Shown: positions 17,755 to 25,159 of the stretch, in pieces
How the letters are laid out: each line of letters starts with the position of its first letter
Numbering within the stretch: the first letter of the stretch is position 1
Assembly: GCA_030123525.1 (NCBI GenBank)
Contig: CP126125.1
Location: 3,286,001-3,350,000 of the forward strand
From: ELB16-189 sp018266435
GTDB taxonomy: Bacteria > Bacteroidota > Bacteroidia > Cytophagales > Cyclobacteriaceae
Direction: 5' to 3'
Length of the DNA: 64,000 nucleotides
Translations under genes and position numbers: made by a program
The notes under the pieces: model-generated
What the model saw: only the letters and a program-made list of their open reading frames with translations
What the model was told of the DNA's origin: nothing
Databases searched by the model: none

Positions 17755-17886
17755 ATGGTGATAATGATCCAGATGAGAAGTTTTCGGTCAATGGTTTTAG
17801 TACGCTCCATGAAAATCAGTTTGACTGATCTGTACGAGCGAAAACAAACTGAGTTCAGGTCGATCGATAGTATTTTTCAATTTTAA
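17755..17886 (+). CDS. Possible small protein between the transketolase genes (doubtful)
   Basis: An ATG at 17755 opens a 43-codon frame (MVIMIQMRSFRS to DSIFQF) that ends 20 bases before the transketolase C-terminal gene. A TTG-started version from 17689 would overlap the N-terminal subunit gene. I do not recognise it, its composition is not clearly protein-like, and it may be untranslated spacer. It is listed because it fills most of the gap inside an otherwise conserved two-gene unit. Confidence 0.25.
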   Translation: MVIMIQMRSFRSMVLVRSMKISLTDLYERKQTEFRSIDSIFQF

Positions 17887-17906
17887 CAAGACATTAACAA
17901 GTCAGC

Positions 17907-18866
17907 ATGACCAAATATACTTTCACTGAAAAAAAAGATACCCGCTCAGGTTTTGGTGCGGGCCTTCATGAACTGGGCAAACAAAATGAAAATGTCGTAG
18001 CCTTATGTGCCGACCTTACCGGTTCACTGAAAATGGATGCCTTCAAAAAGGATTTTCCCGATCGCTTTTTTCAAACCGGAATTGCAGAAGCCAACATGAT
18101 GGGTTTGGCAGCCGGTATGACCATCGGAGGGAAAATCCCTTTTACCGGAACATTCGCTAATTTCTCTACCGGAAGAGTGTACGACCAAATCCGCCAGTCA
18201 ATTGCCTATTCGGGAAAGAATGTAAAAATCTGTGCCTCACACGCGGGCGTTACATTGGGCGAAGACGGTGCCACTCATCAGATTCTGGAAGACATCGGCA
18301 TGATGAAAATGCTTCCGGGCATGACAGTAATTGTACCCTGCGATTACAACCAGACAAAAGCAGCAACCTTGGCCTTAGGCAAACACATAGGGCCGGCCTA
18401 TTTGCGTTTTGGGCGTCCCAGTTGGCCCATCTTCACTACACCCGATCGCCCTTTTACTATTGGCAAAGCCGATAAAATGATCGAAGGGAAAGATGTAACT
18501 ATTTTGGCCTGTGGTCACTTAGTGTGGAGTGCAATAGAAGCAGAAGAAAAATTAGCCGCCCAGGGAATCAGTGCTGAGGTAATCAACATACACACCATTA
18601 AGCCACTTGATCTTGAGGCCGTTCTTGAGTCCATTCAGAAAACAAAATGCGCGGTAACCTGCGAAGAACATCAGGCTAATGGAGGACTTGGTGATAGCAT
18701 TGCTCAAGCCCTTTCACGTTTCTACCCCACCCCTCTTGAGATGGTAGCTGTGAGTGATACTTTTGGCGAAAGCGGAACACCTACACAGCTACTAAAAAAA
18801 TATGGCCTTGCACCAGAAAATATTATTGAAGCTGCTCTAAAGGTATTAAAACGAAAAAAGGCCTGA
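17907..18866 (+). CDS. Transketolase, C-terminal (pyrimidine-binding) subunit
   Basis: The 319 residues match the Pyr and C-terminal domains of transketolase: RSGFGAGLHELGKQNENVVALCADLTGS, FQTGIAEANMMGLAAGMTIGGK (with the catalytic Glu that activates thiamine diphosphate), ASHAGVTLGEDGATHQILEDIG, and the late CEEHQANGGLGDSIAQAL. It should form a heterotetramer with the subunit encoded at 16851. Its stop codon lies in the loop of a terminator hairpin (18857-18874), so the transcript ends here. Confidence 0.95.
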   Translation: MTKYTFTEKKDTRSGFGAGLHELGKQNENVVALCADLTGSLKMDAFKKDFPDRFFQTGIAEANMMGLAAGMTIGGKIPFTGTFANFSTGRVYDQIRQSIAYSGKNVKICASHAGVTLGEDGATHQILEDIGMMKMLPGMTVIVPCDYNQTKAATLALGKHIGPAYLRFGRPSWPIFTTPDRPFTIGKADKMIEGKDVTILACGHLVWSAIEAEEKLAAQGISAEVINIHTIKPLDLEAVLESIQKTKCAVTCEEHQANGGLGDSIAQALSRFYPTPLEMVAVSDTFGESGTPTQLLKKYGLAPENIIEAALKVLKRKKA

Positions 18867-18874
18867 AGGCCTTT
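18857..18874 (+). terminator. Terminator overlapping the transketolase stop codon
   Basis: Stem aaaggcc/ggccttt with loop tgaa; the TGA stop codon begins at the first loop base. A short T-rich stretch follows (ctttgttattt). Confidence 0.7.
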
Positions 18875-18882
18875 GTTATTTC

Positions 18883-18933
18883 ACCTGCCCAAGCAGTAGA
18901 AGTGGGTTTTCCACACCTACTGCCGGACCAGGT
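18883..18933. other. Structured intergenic element of unknown role
   Basis: Nested inverted repeats acctg/caggt (outer) and gcagtag/ctactgc (inner) enclose a central g-rich/c-rich loop. It lies in the 215-base gap between transketolase and pcm, after the terminator, with no T tract. Nothing else is evident in that gap beyond AT-rich sequence before pcm. It could be a small structured RNA, a second terminator or a relic palindromic repeat. Confidence 0.35.
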
Positions 18934-19081
18934 CACACAGTTTTAAACGCTATGGCAAATAGGTTTTATCTGTGTTGGGGTTTCAAAGTAGAGGGATAGC
19001 TTTCAATTTTCCTAAGAAAAATATAAAACTTTATTTTTTGATTAATAATAACGTTTTTTAGGCTAAAATTGACCTTTTTCG

Positions 19082-19738
19082 ATGACCGAAGATAATTATA
19101 AGCAGCGAGGGCTACGTAATAAACTGGTCAGCAAATTGCGCCTAAAAGGCATAACAGACGAAGCCGTTTTGTCAGCCATTGCAAAAGTGCCCAGACACGT
19201 GTTTTTTGAGGATGCCCTGCTCAGCCATGCTTATGAAGACAAAGCTTTTCCTATTGGCGAAGGTCAAACTATTTCACAGCCCTACACCGTTGCATTTCAA
19301 ACCGAAAAACTTCAGATAAAGCCAGGTAACAAAGTACTGGAGGTCGGCACGGGCTCCGGCTATCAGGCTGCCATTTTATTGGAGATGGGCGCTACCGTTT
19401 ATACCATTGAGTTCAACCGAAAGTTGTATGAAAAGACAAGAGACTTTCTGCCAATGCTTGGTTATCGTCCTTACTTTTTTTATGGTGATGGCTCAAAAGG
19501 AATACCCATTAAAGCTCCATTCGATAAAATTATCGTTACAGCAGGAGCACCCATTATACCGCAAACATTACTTAATCAACTGACTGAAGATGGAATCATG
19601 GTCATCCCGGTAGGCAATCGTGATGCACAAAAAATGATGCGGCTTATCAAAAAAAAAGAAAAAGTACTGAAAGAGGAGTTCAATCAATTCGCTTTTGTGC
19701 CCTTGCTTGGAGCCGAGGGGTGGAACCTTTCTGGCTGA
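19082..19738 (+). CDS. pcm: Protein-L-isoaspartate O-methyltransferase
   Basis: This 218-aa enzyme transfers a methyl group from S-adenosylmethionine to isoaspartyl residues, starting repair of aged proteins. The family signatures are AIAKVPRHVFFED, PIGEGQTISQPYTVAFQTEKL, the SAM-binding motif VLEVGTGSGYQAAILLEMG (about residues 83-101), and PFDKIIVTAGAPIIPQTLL. Length agrees with the bacterial family. It stands alone between the transketolase terminator and the ArsR cluster. The 176 bases after it hold no gene; their end carries the ArsR promoter. Confidence 0.95.
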   Translation: MTEDNYKQRGLRNKLVSKLRLKGITDEAVLSAIAKVPRHVFFEDALLSHAYEDKAFPIGEGQTISQPYTVAFQTEKLQIKPGNKVLEVGTGSGYQAAILLEMGATVYTIEFNRKLYEKTRDFLPMLGYRPYFFYGDGSKGIPIKAPFDKIIVTAGAPIIPQTLLNQLTEDGIMVIPVGNRDAQKMMRLIKKKEKVLKEEFNQFAFVPLLGAEGWNLSG

Positions 19739-19848
19739 ACCCATCAAAAAAACCTGCCTCACCTACTTACCTTCAATAATCACAGGCCTGACTTCTAAGG
19801 AGTAAAAGTTGAAATAACCCTCCTCCCCTAATTATTTTTTTAAAATGT

Positions 19849-19895
19849 GTTGCGAAACCGAATAGTTGCACATATATTTGCAACCGATTAGTTTC
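19849..19895 (+). promoter_or_regulatory. Promoter and 42-bp dyad operator of the ArsR-led cluster
   Basis: A GTTG at 19849-19852 and TATATTTG at 19873-19880 are spaced by 20 bases, a good Bacteroidota -33/-7 pair. The -7 box lies inside a two-part dyad centred at 19874.5: inner arms gttgca (19865-19870) and tgcaac (19879-19884), outer arms gaaac (19854-19858) and gtttc (19891-19895). ArsR-type dimers bind such dyads, so self-repression by the product of the next gene is likely. Binding itself is inference. Confidence 0.7.
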
Positions 19896-19914
19896 ATAAA
19901 TAAATTATCATTTT

Positions 19915-20250
19915 ATGAGGAGAGATATTTTTCAGGCCATTGCCGATCCAACCAGACGCGCCATAATTGTGCTAATTGCAACTCAAGCAATGACACCCAA
20001 TGCCCTGGCTGAGAATTTTCATACAACACGGCAAGCGGTTTCAAAACACCTTCGAATTTTAACAGAATGCGAAATAGTAAAACAGGAACAGCAAGGCCGG
20101 GAAATCTATTACTCCCTTGAATTAAAAAAAATGAAAGAGATCGACAAATGGCTGGAGCAGTTCCGTAAAATGTGGGAAAGCCGTTTTGACAACCTCGATC
20201 AATATTTAGCTAAAATTCAAAAAGAGAAAAAGCATGGAAAAAGCAAATGA
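19915..20250 (+). CDS. ArsR family winged-helix regulator
   Basis: This 111-aa regulator has the typical ArsR core: RDIFQAIADPTRRAIIVLIATQAMTPNALAENFHTTRQAVSKHLRILTECEIVKQEQQGREIYYSL, with the recognition helix at TTRQAVSKHLRIL (about residues 40-52). No cysteine pair of the metal-sensing type is present, so it is the kind of ArsR found beside AHSA1/SRPBCC genes and not a metal sensor. The basic C-terminal part (KEKKHGKSK) overlaps the next gene by 17 bases. It heads a same-strand run of genes to 25,159 and probably represses it through the dyad at 19854-19895. Confidence 0.93.
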   Translation: MRRDIFQAIADPTRRAIIVLIATQAMTPNALAENFHTTRQAVSKHLRILTECEIVKQEQQGREIYYSLELKKMKEIDKWLEQFRKMWESRFDNLDQYLAKIQKEKKHGKSK

Positions 20251-20695
20251 GCCGTCCGGTTGCGAATTACGCATTTCAAAAACATTTCGTGCCCCTGTTG
20301 AATTAGTGTGGGAAGTATGGACGAACCCTGAGCATATTAAAAACTGGTGGGGGCCAAATGGGTTCACCACCACCATTCACAAAATGGATGTTGTAAAAAA
20401 TGGAGAGTGGCTATTGACCCTGCATGGCCCTGATGGAAAAGACTACCCCAACAAAAGTATTTTTCAGGAAATCATTTTCCGTAAAAAAATTGTGTTGCGG
20501 CACTTCAACCCCAATTTTATAACTACGGTAAACTTTGAACCCAACGGCAACCAAACCCTTATGGAATGGCACATGCTGTTTGAAAGCCAAGAAACATTTG
20601 AAACCGTAGTAAAAACTTTTAAAGCTGACGAGGGCTTAAAACAAAATGTAGAAAAACTCGAAAAATACCTTTCAACCAAAATACATCAATCATGA
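20234..20695 (+). CDS. AHSA1/SRPBCC domain protein (first copy)
   Basis: The 153 residues form one START-like ligand-binding fold of the AHSA1 type: ISKTFRAPVELVWEVWTNPEHIKNWWGPNGFT at the start, and TLMEWHMLFESQETFETVVKTF plus a C-terminal helix EGLKQNVEKLEKYL. These proteins have a large hydrophobic cavity; most have no known substrate. The gene overlaps arsR by 17 bases and the next AHSA1 gene by 4 bases, so translation is coupled. It is not closely similar to the AHSA1 protein at 22573. Confidence 0.9.
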   Translation: MEKANEPSGCELRISKTFRAPVELVWEVWTNPEHIKNWWGPNGFTTTIHKMDVVKNGEWLLTLHGPDGKDYPNKSIFQEIIFRKKIVLRHFNPNFITTVNFEPNGNQTLMEWHMLFESQETFETVVKTFKADEGLKQNVEKLEKYLSTKIHQS

Positions 20696-21189
20696 ACCCA
20701 AATCTATTTTTTGATTTTACTGTAGATAAGTCGGCTAAAACGGTATATATAACCAGAGAATTTGCAGCTGATCTTTCACTGGTGTGGGATGCTTTTACCA
20801 AAGCAGAAATTATTGACCAGTGGATTGCACCCAAACCCATGGTCGCTAAAACAAAATACCAGGAATTTAAAATGGGCGGCAAACGGTTTTATGCAATGAT
20901 TAGTCCGGATGGGCAAGCGCGTTGGGCAATTCAGGAATATACTTCCATCACTCCAAAAACCAATTTTAAAATGCACAATGCTTTTGCAGACGAGAATGAA
21001 AAACCCGAACTGCCAGGCTCTAAATGGGATCATACCTTCAGCGAAAAAAACGGAACAACTAAAGTGAGCATTACTATTTACAATGAGTCGCTTGAAAGAA
21101 TGGAGAGAATACTTGACGGCTTCACGCAAGGAATGAAGATGTCTTTGAGCAATCTGGAAAATTTGCTGACCATTTTATCAAAAAAATAA
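20692..21189 (+). CDS. AHSA1/SRPBCC domain protein (second copy, paralogue of the fusion at 23022)
   Basis: The 165 residues are an AHSA1-type START-like domain. They resemble residues 1-160 of the protein at 23022 strongly: both share the run from TREFAA to LVWDA, TKAEI, DQW, APKP, RFYAMISP, ITPKTN/ISPKTN and MSL-NL. This copy has IAPKPMVAKTKY where the fusion has WAPKPWISKTKF, so the usual Trp is lost here. A VOC gene follows after 55 bases, the same domain order as inside the fusion. Ligand unknown. Confidence 0.9.
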   Translation: MNPNLFFDFTVDKSAKTVYITREFAADLSLVWDAFTKAEIIDQWIAPKPMVAKTKYQEFKMGGKRFYAMISPDGQARWAIQEYTSITPKTNFKMHNAFADENEKPELPGSKWDHTFSEKNGTTKVSITIYNESLERMERILDGFTQGMKMSLSNLENLLTILSKK

Positions 21190-21244
21190 TTTCGTTTAAA
21201 AAACTCTGAATAAAAATTTAAAAAAATCAATTAATCAAAACATC

Positions 21245-21661
21245 ATGGCACACATCAACCCTCACATCAATTTCAATGGAAATGCCGAAGAAGCTTTCAA
21301 TTTTTACAAATCGGTATTTGGCGGTGCGTTCACTAATATCATACGTTTCAAAGATATATCAACTCCAGAGCATCCAATACCAGCAAGTGAAGCCAATAAA
21401 ATAATGAACATTGCTCTGCCAATAGGCAATAGCGTGTTAATGGCCAACGATGTTCCGGATTTTTTAGGTCGGGTAAATGAAAATGAAAACAGGTCTAAGA
21501 TTTTTGTTAGTGCAGAAAGTAAAAAGGAAGCAGACAAAATATATAGTGGTCTTTCAGCAGGAGGAACTGTTGAAATGCCTATTGGTGACAGTCCTTGGGG
21601 TTCTTATTTCGGAATGTTTAGAGACCAATACGGTATTGAGTGGATGGTGGAGTTTAAATAA
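21245..21661 (+). CDS. VOC family protein (PhnB-like)
   Basis: This 138-aa protein has the PhnB/glyoxalase-fold pattern INPHINFNGNAEEAFNFYKSVFGG at the start and DSPWGSYFGMFRDQYGIEWMVEF at the end. The C-terminal half of the fusion protein at 23022 is its paralogue (LNFDGKTEEAFIFYKKVF and YFGEFSDQYGINWMINF). PhnB-like VOC proteins often lack a clear metal-ligand set, and their reactions are unknown. The neighbours are AHSA1 and DHFR-like genes. Confidence 0.92.
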   Translation: MAHINPHINFNGNAEEAFNFYKSVFGGAFTNIIRFKDISTPEHPIPASEANKIMNIALPIGNSVLMANDVPDFLGRVNENENRSKIFVSAESKKEADKIYSGLSAGGTVEMPIGDSPWGSYFGMFRDQYGIEWMVEFK

Positions 21662-21700
21662 GATACGAACACATAAATCGGCAGATTTAAAACCAACTAT

Positions 21701-21910
21701 ATGGTGGAAGTCTTTAAAACAAATGTAACGAGTAAGCGTGAAGCAAAACTTATTGTTCAAAAACTGGCAGAAGAGTTTCCAGGACACAAAGTAAATTTTG
21801 ACTTAACCGACTGTGACAGGATTTTACGTATTCAAGGCAATCCTGTTCTGGAAAATAAAATAATCGGTATCGTAACTTCTCTAAACCACAAATGTGAAAT
21901 TTTAGAGTAG
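21701..21910 (+). CDS. 69-residue protein, predicted ferredoxin-like fold
   Basis: The start MVEVFKTNVTSKREAKLIVQ, middle KVNFDLTDCDRILRI and end HKCEIL suggest a beta-alpha-beta-beta-alpha-beta layout like heavy-metal-associated domains, but there is no CxxC pair. Similar short proteins occur singly in many Bacteroidota; I know no function. It lies between the VOC and the first DHFR-like gene, 39 and 28 bases away. The two Cys residues are far apart in sequence (about positions 38 and 65). Confidence 0.75.
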   Translation: MVEVFKTNVTSKREAKLIVQKLAEEFPGHKVNFDLTDCDRILRIQGNPVLENKIIGIVTSLNHKCEILE

Positions 21911-21938
21911 ACGGTTTTAAAATAAAAGAAAATAATTT

Positions 21939-22547
21939 ATGCGAAATATATCCGTGTTAGAATTCATTACGCTTGATGGAGTAATGCAAGCGCCCGGTGG
22001 CCCGGATGAAGATACTTCAGGTGGTTTTGAGTTTGGCGGCTGGTCTGTGCCTTATGCTGATGAAACTTCTGGCCAACTCATGCTAAAACAAATGAAACCG
22101 GCAGAACTCCTCTTGGGTAGAAAAACATTTGAAATTTTCGCAAACTACTGGCCAAAACATGCCCATTATTGGCCGGGTATTATGGACGTGAATAAATACG
22201 TTTTAACTAATACCCTAAAACAGTCTGACCCAATTGTAAGTCAGTGGAAAAACTCAAGAGTGATCACAAGTCTGGCAGATATCCAAAAACTTAAAGACTC
22301 AGAAGGCGATAATATTAAAGTTTGGGGCAGTAATGAACTTGTTCAACTGCTATTCAAAAATGATCTTGTAGATGAACTCTTACTCAAAATATATCCCTTA
22401 ACACTTGGTAAAGGAAAAAACTTGTATGACAATGGCCCGATTCCCGCAGCCTTTACATTAACTGAAACTACGGTTACGCCAAGTGGGATAATTTTTGCCA
22501 ACTACAAGCGTGCAGGAAAAGTCAAGACAGGAACAGTACTAACTTAG
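21939..22547 (+). CDS. Dihydrofolate-reductase-like protein (RibD C-terminal type), copy 1
   Basis: The 202 residues show the RibD_C/YyaP-type reductase fold: ISVLEFITLDGVMQAPGGPDED, LLLGRKTFEIFANYWP, KYVLTNTL, IKVWGSNELVQLLFKNDLVDELLLKIYPLTLGKGKNL. These proteins resemble the NADPH-binding reductase of riboflavin synthesis and DHFR, but rarely have a proven reaction. A second, divergent member lies at 24058. Here it follows the AHSA1-VOC pair and is followed after 25 bases by another AHSA1 gene. Confidence 0.9.
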   Translation: MRNISVLEFITLDGVMQAPGGPDEDTSGGFEFGGWSVPYADETSGQLMLKQMKPAELLLGRKTFEIFANYWPKHAHYWPGIMDVNKYVLTNTLKQSDPIVSQWKNSRVITSLADIQKLKDSEGDNIKVWGSNELVQLLFKNDLVDELLLKIYPLTLGKGKNLYDNGPIPAAFTLTETTVTPSGIIFANYKRAGKVKTGTVLT

Positions 22548-22572
22548 TGAGTAAAACTCATCAAGTATAAAA

Positions 22573-23010
22573 ATGAAAAAGCAAAAGGTAGTCATCGAGA
22601 AAATTTTCAATGTTTCTAAAAAATTAGTATGGCAAGCCGTAACCGATAAAGAAATGATGAAGCAATGGTATTTTGATTTGAAAACATTTAAAGCTGTGGT
22701 TGGATTTAAGTTTGAATTTTTGGCAGGAGTTGAACCCGGCAAACCGTGGAAGCATTTATGTGAAATAGCCAAAGTTATTCCTGAAAGCAAATTAACATAC
22801 TCATGGCGATACGAAGGATATAACGGAATGTCCTTCGTAATTTTTGAATTGTTTGACAATAATGGCAGCACCCGGTTAAACCTAACCCATTCTGGCATTG
22901 ATACATTCCCTGCTGATGTCCCTGATTTTGCCGTTTCTAATTTTGAAAAAGGATGGAATAAAATCATTAACCACTCACTTAAAAATTTTTTAGAAGAGCA
23001 TCGTAATTAA
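22573..23010 (+). CDS. AHSA1/SRPBCC domain protein (third)
   Basis: The 145 residues start VVIEKIFNVSKKLVWQAVTDKEMMKQWYFDL and contain WKHLCEIAKVIPESKLTYSWRYEGY and a C-terminal FEKGWNKIINHSLKNFLEE. This is the AHSA1 subfamily with a KQWYFD motif, different from the proteins at 20234 and 20692. It opens the second half of the cluster and lies 11 bases upstream of the fusion gene. Ligand unknown. Confidence 0.9.
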   Translation: MKKQKVVIEKIFNVSKKLVWQAVTDKEMMKQWYFDLKTFKAVVGFKFEFLAGVEPGKPWKHLCEIAKVIPESKLTYSWRYEGYNGMSFVIFELFDNNGSTRLNLTHSGIDTFPADVPDFAVSNFEKGWNKIINHSLKNFLEEHRN

Positions 23011-23021
23011 ATTAGTTCAAC

Positions 23022-23984
23022 ATGAAACCTCCTCTGCCGTTTGATTTTATTATCAGCAAAGAAACCAACACCATAAACGTAACACGAGAGTTTGCGGCTA
23101 ACCTTGATTTGGTTTGGGATGCCTGGACAAAGGCCGAAATCCTTGACCAATGGTGGGCGCCTAAACCATGGATATCAAAAACGAAATTTATGGACTTTAA
23201 AGTTGGTGGGCGAAGATTTTATGCCATGATCAGCCCGCAAGGAGAAGAACATTGGTCCATTCAGAAATTTTCTTCCATAAGCCCGAAAACCAATATTAAA
23301 ACCATTAACACTTTTGCTGATGAGCACGAAACCATTAATGCGGAGCTTCCAGAATCAGCATGGGATTTGAATTTCAGCGAACAAAACGAAACTACAACTG
23401 TACGCATTACGATAACACACAAAACTTTTGCCGACATTGAGCAACACATTCAAATGGGTTTCAAAGAAGGCTTAACCATGAGTCTCGAAAATTTAGACCA
23501 ATACATTGAAGCAAAATTTAAACTTCGCAAGCAAAACAAACCCAGCAACAAAGCAAGAGTATCAAGCTATTTGAATTTTGACGGAAAAACGGAAGAAGCT
23601 TTTATTTTTTATAAAAAAGTTTTTAAAACTGAATTTATTGGAAAGGGCATTCAGCGTTTTGGCGAAATACCCGCTGAACCTAACCACCCGCCTGTAGCCG
23701 AAGCCATCAAAAAAATGGTGTTGCATGTGGAACTGCCAATTACAGGTAATCACATTTTAATGGGAACAGACGCACCCAAAGAAATGGGTTTTACTTTAAC
23801 GAAAGGAAACAACATGCACCTTTGCCTCGAACCTGAAACAAGAGAAGAAGCAGACAGGTTATTTAACGAACTTTCAGCAGGTGGAAACATAACCATGCCA
23901 ATGGCTGACATGTTTTTTGGCGCATACTTTGGTGAGTTTAGTGACCAATACGGAATTAACTGGATGATCAACTTTCAAAAATAA
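23022..23984 (+). CDS. AHSA1-VOC fusion protein
   Basis: This 320-aa protein has an N-terminal AHSA1/SRPBCC domain (about 1-165) and a C-terminal PhnB-like VOC domain (about 180-320), joined by a basic linker (KFKLRKQNKPSNKARVSS). Each half is a paralogue of a separate gene in the same cluster, 20692 (AHSA1) and 21245 (VOC), which lie in the same order. The fusion suggests the two domains work on the same ligand or contact each other. It is followed by the second DHFR-like gene, mirroring the first half of the cluster. No frameshift is seen at the junction. Confidence 0.9.
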   Translation: MKPPLPFDFIISKETNTINVTREFAANLDLVWDAWTKAEILDQWWAPKPWISKTKFMDFKVGGRRFYAMISPQGEEHWSIQKFSSISPKTNIKTINTFADEHETINAELPESAWDLNFSEQNETTTVRITITHKTFADIEQHIQMGFKEGLTMSLENLDQYIEAKFKLRKQNKPSNKARVSSYLNFDGKTEEAFIFYKKVFKTEFIGKGIQRFGEIPAEPNHPPVAEAIKKMVLHVELPITGNHILMGTDAPKEMGFTLTKGNNMHLCLEPETREEADRLFNELSAGGNITMPMADMFFGAYFGEFSDQYGINWMINFQK

Positions 23985-24057
23985 ATAGTACTCAAAAAAA
24001 TGTAAAGCGTATTTCAAAAAATCAAAACCATTGACAAAAACATATTAAATCATAAAT

Positions 24058-24678
24058 ATGAGTAAAATAATCTTTGATAGCGGAATATCGTTGGATGGTT
24101 TTTTTGCCGGAGATAACAGAAGCCCAAGCAACCCAATGGGTGGCGTTTCACCAAAAATTCACCGGTGGATGTTTAAACAAAAAGCATTTTGGAAACACAT
24201 CAATATGGAAGGCGGTGAAGAATACGGTGCTGATAGTAAACTGATTGATGAAGTATTTGCCAGAACCGGGGCTTACATTATGGGAAAACGAATGTTTGAA
24301 GAAGGTGAAGTTGTTTGGAAAGAAGATTTATATAAAACAGACGTGTATGTGCTGACACACGAACAACGGAAGCCTTGGGTACAACAAGGAACAACCACTT
24401 ATTATTTTATCAATGACGGAATTCAACATGCATTGGAAAAAGCGAAGCAATCGGCCAATGGAAAGGACATCAGAATACAAGGTGGCGCAAACACTATTCA
24501 GCAATTTCTCAATGCCGGGCTGGTCGATGAATTTTTCATTCACATTGCTCCTGTTTTTTTAGGAAGCGGCATACGTCTGTTTGATGGAATTCAAAAAGAC
24601 AAATACGATATTCAAATTGCAGAAGTAATATCCTCAGACTTGGTCACACACTTAAAATACCGATTAACAAAGAAATAG
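24058..24678 (+). CDS. Dihydrofolate-reductase-like protein (RibD C-terminal type), copy 2
   Basis: The 206 residues belong to the same broad family as 21939, but to another subgroup: KIIFDSGISLDGFFAGDNRSPSNPMGG at the start, GAYIMGKRMFEEGE, YVLTHEQRKPW, IRIQGGANTIQQFLNAGLVDEFFIHIAPVFLGSGIRLF. GGANT is the likely nucleotide-binding loop. The low similarity between the copies argues against a recent gene duplication. Substrate unknown. The next gene (DoxX-like) starts 91 bases downstream. Confidence 0.9.
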   Translation: MSKIIFDSGISLDGFFAGDNRSPSNPMGGVSPKIHRWMFKQKAFWKHINMEGGEEYGADSKLIDEVFARTGAYIMGKRMFEEGEVVWKEDLYKTDVYVLTHEQRKPWVQQGTTTYYFINDGIQHALEKAKQSANGKDIRIQGGANTIQQFLNAGLVDEFFIHIAPVFLGSGIRLFDGIQKDKYDIQIAEVISSDLVTHLKYRLTKK

Positions 24679-24769
24679 GAATAGTGTTATTATAGCCGCT
24701 AAATCAATGATCTTCAACGCCTGACGAGTATCTCTGGAGAGTAGTTTTTCAATTTTACTTAACTAAAAA

Positions 24770-25159
24770 ATGACACCTAAAAAAACCAACACACTCTACT
24801 GGACATTCACTATTTTGTTTTCCCTGTTAATGATTTTCTCTGCTGTAGGTGGCCTTCAGCCGACACAACAAGCCATCGAGTTAATTCACAACCAACTCGG
24901 CTATCCGGTTTATTTTATTCCATTCATCAGTTTCGCAAAATTGGTTGGTTCGATATTCATTCTCATCCCAAATCTGAAACGCATAAAAGAATGGGCTTAC
25001 GCAGGATTATTTTTTGATTTGACGGCTGCTATCTATTCAAGCATTGCATCCTCTGGCAAATTTGACCCGATGATACTTACCCTACTCGCATGAGTTATCC
25101 CCGGTGTATTGTCATACTGGCTGTGGCACAAAAAAATCAACGCATTGCCAGTTCGTTAA
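24770..25159 (+). pseudogene. DoxX-like membrane protein interrupted by an in-frame TGA
   Basis: The frame from 24770 codes for 107 residues with three clear hydrophobic segments (TLYWTFTILFSLLMIFSAVGG, YPVYFIPFISFAKLVGSIF, WAYAGLFFDLTAAIYSSIA) of the DoxX-like family, then stops at TGA 25091-25093 in the middle of the fourth. The same frame continues after the TGA for 21 codons (VIPGVLSYWLWHKK...) to a TAA at 25157-25159, and this tail is the expected family C terminus. One base change (for example GGA or TGG to TGA) would restore it. It is either a recent loss, a read-through case or a sequencing error. The tail overlaps the convergent gene at 25137. Confidence 0.75.

Noticed and set aside
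19915..25159. Idea that the ArsR cluster is a mobile island
   Set aside because: No integrase, transposase, tRNA junction or direct repeats at its edges; the A-rich look was not measured.
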